64,000 nucleotides of DNA from contig CABUZJ010000001.1 of the NCBI GenBank assembly GCA_902496015.1, positions 222,551 through 286,550 on the forward strand, given 5' to 3'. Of this stretch, positions 22,701 to 30,919 are shown piece after piece (position 1 is the stretch's first letter; every line of letters starts with the position of its first letter). Below the pieces are notes generated by a model. That model had not been told where the DNA came from, made no database searches, and saw nothing but the letters and a program-made list of their open reading frames with translations. The DNA is from an uncultured Eubacteriales bacterium. Lineage in GTDB: Bacteria; Bacillota; Clostridia; Christensenellales; UBA1242. A program made the translations under genes and the position numbers.

Positions 22701-25700
22701 GTTATCATAATATTCGTCATCATGATTATTATTAGGGTTAAAATATGTTGAGCGTTCATTTTCAACTATTAAAAGTCCAAGACTATCAAATAAAAGGTCA
22801 ACATAATATAAGTCGTTGCTAGATTTTATGCTTATTGCTTTTAAGTTGTTTTGCTCGTCTTTTTCAATTAATCCAGCAAGTTCTAATTCAAGCACTTTAT
22901 CTTCAAGATTGGCTAATTGTGTTCCAGTTAATGTTTTTAATGCATTTGATAAAGCATTAAGGTAATTGTTGCTTAATTGAACACCAGTTATGTTTAAATT
23001 TTGTTTAGTGTTCTTTAAAACATTAGCATTAATATAATCTATAAAATCTACTAATCTATAATAATTAGCATTATTCAAACCTGTAATATTATTATATATT
23101 TCATTATAGCTAGCCGAATCTTCGCTTATTATTCCATCAAGTAAAGGTTTTATAACTTGATCAACAAATGCAGATTGATTTTTAAAGAAGAAGTTAAATT
23201 TGCTTGTTCCGCTTTCGCTATTTATGGTTTTTGAAAAATCAAAGTAACTAGCAAAATTAAATAAAACAGTGTTAGTTTTAGTTGTGCTTGGATTTTCCAT
23301 GTTTATGCCAGTATAAGACAATTCAATATCATAAAATTGAGAATAAGTATCTAAATAATTACCCGTTAAAATATCAAGAGCAATGCTAATTTCTCTTGTT
23401 GGATGAATTAATAAATCAGCATACTCATTTTCTGGGTCGCGGTTAAAGGTAAGTTCAAAAACATAATATAAATAATCTGCCTTATAATCATTTGCATTGC
23501 CCACACCCTCAGTTAAAGATGGCTTTGTTGAATTTGAAGTTATATATTCGTCGCTTGGGTAAATTATAGGTTGAAGGTTGTATTCACTTGGTAGCCCCAA
23601 AGTGTGTAACTGCAATGGGTTAGTAGAAAGAGTGCGAACTACAATTAATGCAGTTGTGTTATCATCAAAATAAAGATTTTTTAATGCAAAGGTTTCTCCT
23701 TCTTGATTTGGCATTGCTTGTTTTCCTGCATTATTAGTGGCATCAGTCATGCCGTTGCCAAGCACAAAATTATACCAAGCATTATTTTTATTTTTGTAAT
23801 AATCTTTTGTTAGTGCAATATAACCATTATATTTACTATCACTAATTTCACTATCGGTTGAATTAATTAAATTAGAAATTGTACTACCATAGAAAACATG
23901 GTTTTGGTCGTCTAGATTAAATAGTTTAAATAAATTTGCATCAACATTTTGTGCTGATTTATCAAAACCATATTCTTCTTCGGCATTATCGTCTACTTCA
24001 ATAATTTCACCATTGTTATTTATTCTGTTAGCAAGGCTATTGCTTTCATTATTAAAATAATAAACAGCTTCAATTGAAATTCCAAATTCATCTTCACTAT
24101 CAGTTAAAATCATTGATTGGTATACTTCTCTAAACACTGCCACAAATTCAATGTTAGAGTGTAAAGATTTTATGATGAGATTGTTTCCTTCAACTTCAAT
24201 ATTTCCAGTGCTATATGCTCTATAAAATTCGCCTAAATGTTCATAAACTTCAAGTTCGTTTAAATAATATCTGTTTTCTTTTGTGTTTTCATCATAAACA
24301 GAAGTAATAGCATTTACATGTGCCATTTCCTTAACAATAGAAGTTGCAATTCCATTAACATATGCAGTTGTATATTTATCTTCAACTCTAATGGTATATG
24401 TTGAATCATAATAATAAGCATCTTTTGCGCTAGAATAGAACACCTCAACATAACTAGGTGCTTTTTCTGTGCCTTTATTAATATAAAGTCCTCGAACTCT
24501 ATAAAGCAAACTTAAAGGAACTTTTTCAGTTAAAGTTACTTCGCCAGTTTCAGCGTCTATTTCGCCATAATAGTATTCACCATTTGATTTATATGCTCTA
24601 ATAATTTTATCGTTTTCACTAAATGTTTTAACCCCTTCGCCATATAATTCTTCAAGTGATTTACCATCTTTTGTGTACCAACCAAGAAGTCTATAACCTT
24701 CGTCTGGAAGGGCAGTAAGCATAATTGAGCTGGCTCTATCTATGTAACTAGTTTTAAAGTTTAAACGAGTTAAAAGATTGCCATTTTCATCATAAGCATT
24801 TTCACCTGCAACTAAATCATTATCTGGATAATGATAATAATCATTTTCACTAGAAGAAATGCCTTTCAAAATGTTTACTATATTTATAGCACTCATATTT
24901 GTTTCAGCAATTGGGCTTGAAACATCAAAAGTTATTGAAATAGTATTAGAATTATCTATTTCAAGGTTTGTTATGATGTAAAGATAATTATTTTCTTGAT
25001 AGAGTGAAAGAGTTTCAACTGAATTGTTGGTAGCAATTGTAGTTTGAGAAAATTGGCATGTGAAACCAAAGGCTAAACCAGTAGTGATTTCAACACTGGT
25101 AGTCCTTCCATTTTCGTCAGTGCTAACTAAGAAATATTTAATACCTTCATATTCAAGTTTAAATAGTTTATTTTTATAATCATTTTGTGATCTAACATTT
25201 GAAATGTCGCCGAGTTCTACTTTTTTAATTGTTGGCTGAGCAGAGTTAGCATTTTTAAACACACCATAATAATTTCCATTAAATTCAATTACTTGAAGAA
25301 GGTTTTCATCTGGTGTAAGATTACCATCTTTGTCAAATGCATTTTCACCAAAATAAACATAAGGAGTAAATGTTAAGTTCTTATAGTAATAACCTAATCT
25401 GCCACCAACCAAAGTTTTTAAATATTCAACAGTGTAAGCGTTTCTAAGTTCAGCATTTTCTATGTCTACTGCAGAACCATCTTTATAATAAGTAATAACT
25501 GAACCACCCTGGTTTTGTGGCCCATTTTCAACTTCAGTAGCAACTGAAACTTCAAAAACTCTTTCATAAACAGGAAGAATGACATAATGACCTGCATATT
25601 GAGGAGAAAAGAGTAATGTTGAAGAATATTGTAAATAATTTAACTTTTCTGTTTCGGCTCTGTCGTAATATAAAATTCCAGAGTTATATCTTGAATAAAT

Positions 25701-28700
25701 TCGCCACTCAAGGAATCTGTAATAAACTTTACTTTCGGTGTTAATAATTGGGTCTGCAATAAGCATTAAACATTCTTTACCCATTAAGAAATAAGTATCG
25801 TTAGTATCATAGGCATCTAAAATTGGAATTGCCCCTTGTTGTGTCAAGCCGAAGAAACCATTGTTACTTTGGTCAAGCGAAGCAACATATTGAGCATATT
25901 CATAGCTCGTTCTATAAGCAGAAGTAGTTCCCGCTATTATAACTTCGTCATAATTATAGTCGCTTGCAATATTATTAACAGTGCCCAAAACTAAGCCATT
26001 CAAGCCCATGCAAACATCGTCAATATCTAGTTCACCAGAATTGAATATAATAGTTCCAGTTATGCCATCAACAGTGTATCCATGCACATCAAAATAACCA
26101 ACATCTTTAACATATTTTTTGCTAGTTCTCCATGCAAAACATTCATTTTCTGTTAATGGACGATAATATTGATTATCAATTCTAACATCTGTAATGCTGT
26201 CAGTTTTAACATAAACTTTGTTTGTATAAACACCATTAGCATCTATGCCATCTAGCCAATAAAGCGTGCCATCATCTGCCACAACAATTTCATTAACTTT
26301 AAGTGTAAGCCCGTTTTCATAGCCTTCTTGAATACTTAAAAAACCATCTTTTTCAATAATTTTATATCCAGTGATATGAGATAGGGTAGAGCGTTCTAGA
26401 ACATAATAAATATTATTAATATAGTCGTTAGCATCTATATTAGCAAGAGTATCTTTAAATGAATATGTAGAGAAATCTAGCACAATGTTAGAAGAGTCAT
26501 TTTCTAATTTGTCTGCCATTATTTCTGCAAAGAATGCACTTTTAATGTCTACTGCAATATTTACTTGTGCAAATTCATTTAGTTTGTGGCGAACAGAAAG
26601 ATAAAGCACAGGATTAGGATAAGGAGAACCAGCAAGCCAGTTTGCGCCAATAAAACCTTCTTTAATGGCTTTTTCACTGCTATAATCTATGTCATAATAA
26701 TAACTTTCTTTTGGGTCGAATATCCAAGCATTATCTTCTTGTTCTAAATAAATAGAAAATGTTGGGTAAATTATTGGATCGTTAGGGTCGCTAGTAGGGA
26801 TATATTTTCCCCAAATCATTATTTGAGTTTTTTGGTTATTTTCATTTAAAGTGTATGCTTCTCTAATAGTTTTGTAAACTTTACCATCTTTTGCAATAGC
26901 ATAAAGTTGATGCTTTTCATTGTTTTCATCAATATAATAGTAGTTTGCAATAACAGTTTGGCTTTCAGTTGTAACCACGGCAGAAGATTTAGCATCTGTT
27001 GTGCCAGATTTACTTATTTTAATAAATGCGTCCTCGCCATTAATTTTAAAATTAGGGAATATAAAATATTGTGTTAAATCGTTTATTTCATTTCCATCAA
27101 TTTTCCAGTTCCCGTCATAAGTTATTGTATTAACTTTTTCACCTGTTTTAATATTAATTGCAGTATAAGAAATTTCAAATGTTATACTACTTCCTGTTGT
27201 ATTTTCTGCAATTTCATAAATGCCTGAATTTTTAAAGGCATTATTATTTATATCAAAATTATCAAAATCACTTGGTAAAATTTCGTTTTTACCAATGTAA
27301 AGTGGAACTATTTCACCATTTTCATTATAAAGCATGCCTCCTGCATATTGGCTAATATCTCCACTTCCAGCAATGCTTTCAATATTTACTAATGAAAAAC
27401 TAATGTCGTATTGTGTGGTAACATCCTCACCTTTATTATTATTTATTTTAAATGTGAAATACGAAGGATTAAATGTAATCCTAAGTTGTTCGTTGTTGAT
27501 TGTAATTAACTTATAAATAGAATCTGTTGAATAGTCTAGTTCTATTTCATAATTTCCTGTGTAAAGTTCATTACCATCTGGGTCTGTATAAAATTCAAAT
27601 CCCACTTCACCTTCGACGGTTGTATTATATTGTCTTGCTTGAACGCTTGTTTTAGTTACAGGTTCAATGTAGTAGTAATAATGATTGACAATTTTTTCAC
27701 CTAACATATTGTAATAAGTGATATATCGGTCTTTATTTTGTAAAATTTCTTGACCTTTAACAATATGCAAATTAGAAAGGGTATCGGTTAAAGAGAAATG
27801 GTAGAACCATTGGATTTCGCCATCTGCTAGCTCTCTGCCAAGCGGAGCGGTGTAATAATAGTTGGTAGTTCCGCTTTGAGTATGACTTTTAATGTCGTAA
27901 TAGAAGAAAATTTGTTGATTAAACTCTTGTCCACCTTCATCTATTCCTTTATAGTAAAGGCTTGATGCATAAGCAGAAGCATTTGTTGAAATATCGGCAT
28001 TAGAACTATTGTCGTAAATGTATTTCTCAATATTGTCTAAACTTATTGTTCCATCTGCATTTCTTTTGAAATGGAAGAGAGTAGAGTAATAAACTAAGCT
28101 ATCACTTTCATTACTAATTAAAATACCTTCCATAACATTAATCAAATTAGATTGTAAATAAGATAATGCTTCGTCTTGGTTATAAACAAAAGTAATTTCA
28201 CTTTTTGTCAACTCACCTTTATCATTTTTTGCTTGGTTATTATAAGCAGTAGTTGAAAAGTAATAAGAAATTGGTGTGTGTGTTCTTAATGTGTAAGTTG
28301 TAATATTATTTGTGGTTGTTACTACAATGCTATCAAATGAAATAATTTGAGATTTATTTGCGTCTGCATAAACATAGTTGCCATAATAATAACTATGGTA
28401 AGAGATAACACCATTTTTAATTGAACTATTGCGATAATTATAAGTATAAAGATTATCGTTATAAAGAATATAATTGCTTGTTCCGTCGAATGTGATTCCG
28501 CTTGTAATATTGCTTGTTTGTTCGGTTTTATAATATTCGTTTGTTGTTGCATTATAGTAAATAAAATTATTTTCATCAAAGATGCAAGTGTGTTTATCAC
28601 CTTCACAATTACAGTATTTATATTGAATTTGAGTAGAAATTATAGGTGTATCGACATTATAACTAACTAAAATATGATTTTCAGGAACAATAATTGAAAG

Positions 28701-30803
28701 GATAATATTAGTTGTTACATATCCATGAATATCCTCTTTAGTGGTTACAGATTTTATAATTTCATATTTAATGTCATTACTGATTTCTCCTACATTATTG
28801 TCGTCGTCAACTTGGCTAATTATAACTTCAATGTTAGAAGATTCAGCATATTCAGTTCCAATTACTCCACATAAAACTCTATCACTTTGGGCAACAAACA
28901 AACTGCGAACAATGCTTTCGCCAAGTAAGATAGAACTCATTGTTGCATTGTGGAATGAATATTTTGTTTCAATTCCTGCCCCAGAACTTGTGCTTGAAGA
29001 TGTTTTGTCAAACACTAAAGTCATATTGTGTTCAAGCCCAGTAACTTCAAAAGAAGAACCATTAATGATAATATTAATCTCTATTATTCTTCCATCAGTA
29101 GTTGTGTAATCAATTGAGTAAGTTCTGTCTGTTTTGACTATATGATTTGAATTTTTTAAAGTAAATACATCATTAGTTTGAACAACATATTCGCCATCTA
29201 CAAGCACTTCATAAATCGAAATGAAGTAACCAGTTAAATAGTGGTTAGTGTTACCATTAAAAAATTCGTCACCAGCAAAAACAGTTCCACTTTGAGTGAA
29301 ATTTTTAACTTTACTATAATTTGCATAAAAAGTATAGCCTGATAAATTTCGTTGTGCTACCACATTTATGGTTGATGATAAATACTCTGGGTCAGCGTAA
29401 GCATTAGAATTTATTGGAGTATCAATATTTAATTTATCGTAAAATAATTTACTGCTGTTAATTGTGGTTAAACTAGTGGTGCGGTTTACATATTCAAGGG
29501 TATATGTTTCATCATTGTAAATAGAATTAACATTAAATGCACCTGCATTATCACTTGCTAAAATTGCAGTGTTACTGCTGTTTACAAAATTAAAAAAGTT
29601 ACTAATATTAACAGGAAGAGTTCCACTTATAACTGGACTAAACTGAGCCTCTTTATTGGTTGTCCAATTTGAAAACGCATAGTCGGTGTTTTCTAATTGC
29701 ATTCTTGAAACTTTAACAATTCTACCTTCTGGGAAATAACCTTCAAGATAAATAATTTTAGCATCATCGGGATTGCTAGTAACAGTTGTTTTTATTCTGT
29801 TGAAGTAATAAGCGTCTTCGTTATAGGTAAGATATCCAACATCATTTATAGCATCTGCTGAGTTTTTGCTGTAAACTGAAAAGGCAAGTCTTGTTGCTTG
29901 ATAGGTAATAGTAGTAGAGTATGGGCTGTCGCCACGGTTAGAACCACTTTTTGCAAGTGCTTTAACTTTAATTGTCCTTGAAAGGCTTGTGCCTTTAAGT
30001 TGTGGATTAAACACAACAGAGTATTTTCCAAATGGAATGTTTGCTTCCGCTGAACTTACATATCTGTTTGGTTCTTGATAGATAACTCTAATATATTCAG
30101 GAGATAGTCCTAATTGTTCATTGCCACTTTCGTCAATATAAGTATTGTTTTCACCTAAATATGTGAAATAAATTGCATTAGTATTAATTTCATAAGTATT
30201 GGTTTTTTCGTTATAATAAATTAAATTTTCAGTTGGTTTAATGTGACTTTCTAAAATTAGAGAAGCACCATCAACAACAACTTCATAATTAGGAAATTCT
30301 ATATTTGTTGTGCAAAGGCGATAAAGTGTTTGGGCACCATCTGTCCAATTCCCATTTACATATTTCACATTAGAAAGATCGCCTTTATAAATATAACTTG
30401 CAAGTTCATCTTTTTCTTCGCTAGATAAATTTTTGTTATTTAAAAGTTCCAAGGCTTTGCTATTTGTGTAAAACATTATGCCTAAATATTGTTCGTCGGC
30501 TTCAGGAGAAACTGCATCTTTTGCATAATAAGAAAAATTCCAAGTAATTGTGCCTGATAGGTCGTCGTAGATATCGTTTCCATATTCGTCTTTTGATGTA
30601 TAATTATAAGCAATGTTAGGTGCTAAAATTCTTAAATTGCCTTGAGAATCAAAAGAAGCATTAGAAGAATGTTGAATATTTGGGTTGCACCCTATAAAAC
30701 AAAATATAGAACAAAACAAAACTGCTATTGTGCCAAATAGTTTTGAAATAAAGGCTGTTTTGCTTTGTGATTTTATTGTTATCTTATTGCTTGAATTTCC
30801 CAT
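10716..30803 (-). CDS. Giant (6,695-residue) secreted lipoprotein-like surface protein with InlB-type repeats
   Basis: An uninterrupted 20,088-base gene, nearly a third of the window. The N-terminus has a basic region, a hydrophobic stretch (about 22-38) and a lipobox-like FIGC (Cys39), predicting export and lipid attachment. Residues from about 40 to 1,900 are Tyr/Asn/Ser/Thr-rich and beta-like. From about 1,900 to 5,700 come roughly 15 divergent repeats of the InlB B-repeat or Listeria-Bacteroides type, recognised by G(Y)xFxGWYxNxK followed by IxAxF. Examples are GYRLLGWYTKDG near 2,040, YAFVGWVIDGE near 3,530 and YTFIGWFINNK near 4,080. The last 1,000 residues are less repetitive and more helical. 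They end in two membrane helices (about 6,615-6,682) that would put both termini outside. No LPXTG, SLH or enzymatic motif was seen. The ATG at 30803 is preceded by AAAGGAC. It is likely an adhesin, stalk or barrier protein; function is inferred. Confidence 0.8.
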   Translation of the reverse strand: MGNSSNKITIKSQSKTAFISKLFGTIAVLFCSIFCFIGCNPNIQHSSNASFDSQGNLRILAPNIAYNYTSKDEYGNDIYDDLSGTITWNFSYYAKDAVSPEADEQYLGIMFYTNSKALELLNNKNLSSEEKDELASYIYKGDLSNVKYVNGNWTDGAQTLYRLCTTNIEFPNYEVVVDGASLILESHIKPTENLIYYNEKTNTYEINTNAIYFTYLGENNTYIDESGNEQLGLSPEYIRVIYQEPNRYVSSAEANIPFGKYSVVFNPQLKGTSLSRTIKVKALAKSGSNRGDSPYSTTITYQATRLAFSVYSKNSADAINDVGYLTYNEDAYYFNRIKTTVTSNPDDAKIIYLEGYFPEGRIVKVSRMQLENTDYAFSNWTTNKEAQFSPVISGTLPVNISNFFNFVNSSNTAILASDNAGAFNVNSIYNDETYTLEYVNRTTSLTTINSSKLFYDKLNIDTPINSNAYADPEYLSSTINVVAQRNLSGYTFYANYSKVKNFTQSGTVFAGDEFFNGNTNHYLTGYFISIYEVLVDGEYVVQTNDVFTLKNSNHIVKTDRTYSIDYTTTDGRIIEINIIINGSSFEVTGLEHNMTLVFDKTSSSTSSGAGIETKYSFHNATMSSILLGESIVRSLFVAQSDRVLCGVIGTEYAESSNIEVIISQVDDDNNVGEISNDIKYEIIKSVTTKEDIHGYVTTNIILSIIVPENHILVSYNVDTPIISTQIQYKYCNCEGDKHTCIFDENNFIYYNATTNEYYKTEQTSNITSGITFDGTSNYILYNDNLYTYNYRNSSIKNGVISYHSYYYGNYVYADANKSQIISFDSIVVTTTNNITTYTLRTHTPISYYFSTTAYNNQAKNDKGELTKSEITFVYNQDEALSYLQSNLINVMEGILISNESDSLVYYSTLFHFKRNADGTISLDNIEKYIYDNSSNADISTNASAYASSLYYKGIDEGGQEFNQQIFFYYDIKSHTQSGTTNYYYTAPLGRELADGEIQWFYHFSLTDTLSNLHIVKGQEILQNKDRYITYYNMLGEKIVNHYYYYIEPVTKTSVQARQYNTTVEGEVGFEFYTDPDGNELYTGNYEIELDYSTDSIYKLITINNEQLRITFNPSYFTFKINNNKGEDVTTQYDISFSLVNIESIAGSGDISQYAGGMLYNENGEIVPLYIGKNEILPSDFDNFDINNNAFKNSGIYEIAENTTGSSITFEISYTAINIKTGEKVNTITYDGNWKIDGNEINDLTQYFIFPNFKINGEDAFIKISKSGTTDAKSSAVVTTESQTVIANYYYIDENNEKHQLYAIAKDGKVYKTIREAYTLNENNQKTQIMIWGKYIPTSDPNDPIIYPTFSIYLEQEDNAWIFDPKESYYYDIDYSSEKAIKEGFIGANWLAGSPYPNPVLYLSVRHKLNEFAQVNIAVDIKSAFFAEIMADKLENDSSNIVLDFSTYSFKDTLANIDANDYINNIYYVLERSTLSHITGYKIIEKDGFLSIQEGYENGLTLKVNEIVVADDGTLYWLDGIDANGVYTNKVYVKTDSITDVRIDNQYYRPLTENECFAWRTSKKYVKDVGYFDVHGYTVDGITGTIIFNSGELDIDDVCMGLNGLVLGTVNNIASDYNYDEVIIAGTTSAYRTSYEYAQYVASLDQSNNGFFGLTQQGAIPILDAYDTNDTYFLMGKECLMLIADPIINTESKVYYRFLEWRIYSRYNSGILYYDRAETEKLNYLQYSSTLLFSPQYAGHYVILPVYERVFEVSVATEVENGPQNQGGSVITYYKDGSAVDIENAELRNAYTVEYLKTLVGGRLGYYYKNLTFTPYVYFGENAFDKDGNLTPDENLLQVIEFNGNYYGVFKNANSAQPTIKKVELGDISNVRSQNDYKNKLFKLEYEGIKYFLVSTDENGRTTSVEITTGLAFGFTCQFSQTTIATNNSVETLSLYQENNYLYIITNLEIDNSNTISITFDVSSPIAETNMSAINIVNILKGISSSENDYYHYPDNDLVAGENAYDENGNLLTRLNFKTSYIDRASSIMLTALPDEGYRLLGWYTKDGKSLEELYGEGVKTFSENDKIIRAYKSNGEYYYGEIDAETGEVTLTEKVPLSLLYRVRGLYINKGTEKAPSYVEVFYSSAKDAYYYDSTYTIRVEDKYTTAYVNGIATSIVKEMAHVNAITSVYDENTKENRYYLNELEVYEHLGEFYRAYSTGNIEVEGNNLIIKSLHSNIEFVAVFREVYQSMILTDSEDEFGISIEAVYYFNNESNSLANRINNNGEIIEVDDNAEEEYGFDKSAQNVDANLFKLFNLDDQNHVFYGSTISNLINSTDSEISDSKYNGYIALTKDYYKNKNNAWYNFVLGNGMTDATNNAGKQAMPNQEGETFALKNLYFDDNTTALIVVRTLSTNPLQLHTLGLPSEYNLQPIIYPSDEYITSNSTKPSLTEGVGNANDYKADYLYYVFELTFNRDPENEYADLLIHPTREISIALDILTGNYLDTYSQFYDIELSYTGINMENPSTTKTNTVLFNFASYFDFSKTINSESGTSKFNFFFKNQSAFVDQVIKPLLDGIISEDSASYNEIYNNITGLNNANYYRLVDFIDYINANVLKNTKQNLNITGVQLSNNYLNALSNALKTLTGTQLANLEDKVLELELAGLIEKDEQNNLKAISIKSSNDLYYVDLLFDSLGLLIVENERSTYFNPNNNHDDEYYDNFAYVNKYTYEPVGDGSVNIINLTAITMYNFSIQSLTIDGYDENGNIIYSDINAHELGDENGSFVFYTAVGTNNRTYMGGVSPTENFLGVYYNGALTNQSIGIKFTNQYIDNNPDYQKDKDLPNFVYKDFLLAKDSLLLIEGLKEQETKPGYQFMGWYQQKRITSIYDRYYDLNGNKLTIVNESTKYALNVQDGKNIIVYNDTTEDHKKGDIVEAPTKDIMSNWLYYIDTKTLELYRQDGTKIDAENYEYREWASMELVSTTYKYPYVAVANADTIITALFKRTVDFTYSFNPLELSVTSSTSVDSLGNPLKYTVTMFDGNNSTILGANLTNKQDAYNLVQQNYIANYTYEITVSGSYYIDATPTLTISPVGGFRLNSVIDYESKKLLNEFDEYNNTIVSFSNNNSLENTNIETTLIDGVAQSTFDKTNLAGNIYATFVINNLYETSNLEDNLKHIAFTANRVIMTYTQIEGFCDGTDNNSYVAKDYDFVLSQTATIETDENGNKTPNVSNVYFDTRLFRETTLNDQGESVLGAFKLLSLLPNNYEGEAPVYAMSSGFLDEWVFNLMLKEKMEDEQYKDYTVEELTIMILASQEYKDFLGQFEKTSANAYIYIEIENNNLIFYGYFDNDFTDSNTLNVTTISNSEEKAIDHWYINAQTPSSISGATEGTDLNENVTFPTIQSISFESEDEEYNKKYVLSKDNLVYHLRATIEKQNVQTIAITLQNDVNENANSLVDLGTESETDNSFVNTINYTYTGVKYTSLSSDRFIDLTEGEDNDSANGTVSAKYHVARFGTGTTFVLSITDKFLVIENSNSYPNGELIAQDVYAFVGWVIDGEIVSADLSFTTTINGTGKIEARFAKIAEITFVNGDDNSLINMQALEIEDQVNLTNKASVKSTVFGYYPDGNYYYALIGHELKTKVYPDDGYVLESVLYTNPEFISGTSEEEFLTAQIEYATDRYPYFVIAFQDDAIVKINIRQGFTLTVNQIQFNDFNQTTKGTLYNSALLYNIYKLENGEYVDKRGFTVFAQGSKIKLTFNANNLPFSLIGWYVNDKLITSATDKNSCEFELTENTVVELRIVKNIYINIKASDTYLQSGTNLNVNVILDSLTSGENLYNGNTPLNNNSVFVLAGEKLEVSIADSIDRTFLGWYYLTNNEENAKLLSTEYSYIFSINADNPYIVDNTITLVAVFAYTKQITIEKTLQHEVQDEQGNLNFDVYVTYTNGYGNEVKTNLGKNSNITINAKTSTNILLEAFIEKDNQELYFFEGFWVNGTIRSYQENYEIQASNLSSGTIIKANFLEGNLITITRRLNDDPYTGDAISLTANYNPSSLSGKTLEGDEEYIEIGFREPTNSSGTISNLVVSYNIKDEVKNNYTFIGWFINNKPITDSNFSAFCQTENNTLTITDPYHNLVNINNTKISHIEARFAELANITLKRSIDGAESLDLSKYIVSAHYNTLSQNNVTTANVSLLQDNINSKTITGAYKYTSIALTASRYAGYEFVGFKVTGKTSNGETIYSQFITDNNDNNLTDDVIYYYLGNYQEIVNGETITTRISEYEIEAYYSKQYTINVIGTVMGTEGTININAPKTISAYNSALNSTEITATANDNLIFVGYYDLTGNKIGDTTTLSINNANLISLALNNQIFIEARYAKQIFITIKGYNSLGIQISSSTQTLAYGVTTTITGPAGFSAWALPNPDESDRLVAYYNTKSVMTILPLEDKTYYALCGSSVGSFSHSINPIAVTTTASNGIIPDGSNYTTLGEVGQAFINVKYKEGSDNQWPETFSINYDSAIEAGYLFIGWVAGAKYLAENGYHYLPYSNELTIKADDNSFNDMFAVFAPISTHNISLDSGSHANSFNFTSTLSFSQSSVRPFMIKNDNNIISIITFQNSSLVLNVSAIDGYTLASPNNSQTINTQRVVKHIILKGYQNGNEQRVAVVADNNISTSNDNTELDTIILDVTTSIPEARISVNQSENGTVTIINQKDESINTVNGADDVLNNLLISSKPNNNYYLSHFEITRTMDLTRTQTYIVHLKHFSFKVLDGAISITAVFRKSFDVVIDNTVENVTDKGNTITEDITETDADQVTKQVTVVANENYRISGIIINNEFITLNYNANIDSINASLPTTPSKYYIDSVTLSDPDQAETPQQYIKALKLNITSEEDVNIAFVYNKVVNIELVNTNPEAISENDGKTPTYNIYYDDSIITFNGYNADTNSYEFTKVDDYLTPEDIKNKKDVEGDPNGNPKFLAYYYNNEALKDFGIDITGDTRYTIIATYAKYHEIEVSIGLYDRTGTKKLNPLGTYSSIFNTPLTEFRIDVTKLTTDTSGHTDVSTTILLNDPLQTATVSFYDNNNLVLNAFSNNYFVFACWKNQNNQVISNNAAINPNSYENITKLEAVFYEETRTMIIVPDYEGDNISVGASNTNAQPLESILSDDNNINKTISLASGRNIVISQVTRNNKKYYAITYSVASSELKDTFFIADENFKSNGDYYTYNFNDNVYKFKNFTQQNGKIITGYNYTPSGNNLPNATVQLKDFYQNQDLNLNTVKLINIQYTYAILSAHLNDIENIVLKIIVNNETTYQITQQSANSTFSQALLNIWVEEGDIVTISASKTGPFNTIGYSKDWPLIKSDGNGNTLLNIDGDYNITTTLVTDLSLEDWQKFVNIGGFSNLVNLFNRQGNTDANLANISNYSFIANENMYFIADYIPIFEYDRKFINAVVSVTDKANNLTNDFISSSFGNSFVITPSTPDSNVQFEFKSNTSTILNLLDKNNNLISVSNRNESVGALTWYEKIENEDYDEYYDINSKQTNDIFDTANHDFGENGIHAIIEQLANVSIKVGYSNATTNSTGESTYILNHYNTLFDDYFAKFTSELSKLASSSIPNIGNQGGLGNIIGSIIGNNIAIQNLSNQLNWVNDVQVLLDYYNSDDNSGNSNINTVSNYVHNIDEINYNKVIESYVQAYLKVGSVVNIKTKVLTGANNYFFKGFLIVNSASTNNINLFADGKQLTHTSSYNSYKVISRENLTQDENGYYTLENVILSGDTQIIALYEKALLQVEVRLKNNNDQVQNEYNELLKENATNLENLAGQTINGIDLDNDPNSSSGKLASTTTTIVPYNSPAIVTTINYPFGNLIGFATDNTSTNLFAIESGVATRAYSTLLELSFEDTFEEYVKFANNQLLLVNPNYARNNLYIEHVTSNIVVGAYFAPMSYVISIEINETELAADVQEDNTINQVGYVSVIDENGNAEFIETFYDENGLEFGNGQKYKIKSNLISIEQSLIPTPKVNYTPSGEEVPVLDENGNQVYAYYLRYVTGERVFNANNDDAPIEIIPKQVKTGELDENNNAIYEYIELNSSNFYKESNISLYNYQSPSTLSNYFNKRYDSAGSNAVYIKSGLISIIYNNKQAIDLATQNISAVPIDKDGNIVELDNYGNPVNPEQMIVNYRINLIISAKANVGFPSIKIKMGSPTDDTTIIPYTFDDTDYLNKLLNFVSDEESGSLEDLSIYDRNNNHDLNVVSGFYNRMFENTEMLTNPEYSIDDCNFTLKLIYARTSTPLVAQIQDEEGKTVTLTSRAPERSQVQDIEFVKKNVVVYKYYIVENGASIANKMLELLKDNNTMLLENITYFLDLLHNFPRYQTLKNLNSLNGINLFDVNNITINDLLDEASATTGYQLGETELNTLFNALKSKNLIDDSFDYTKSFTIKEIDVLAWFTGEKMTKSVLDYISEDIGTDQELVTATVNVDNQWTKYYNQTSENFNEFYIKSGDSLTTYVELSLKYQHQQGKEQNRDGSWKTAEKAKLYYNEARLDYKSAENLGRLMLNYDNNIKRVIEQISNVSVPNTWQKISNLLAVLFNTAEAFQGTYIQEIISSCYPTSEGLQSTERIVTVLTTNDNNRLAVMELPFWLEWVPTSSSNVGLAVGTILIAAGVAFLVIPGLQGVGAIALKGAFGFIVKSVVGIAVFGITALGTLIIAELITQKLVAVNWSNLPW

Positions 30804-30919
30804 TTTTTTGTCCTTTTGTTTAGTGTTTTAATTTTGAGTTATATAAATACTTATTTATATAAAAATATATTATCACATTTTGTCGAAGAAGCAAAACAAA
30901 ACAATGTGAAACTTTAAAT

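Noticed and set aside
10813..29109. Several 60-120 codon ORFs on the strand opposite the giant gene
   Set aside because: They have no ribosome sites or recognisable products and are explained as antisense shadows of an AT-rich repetitive coding sequence.
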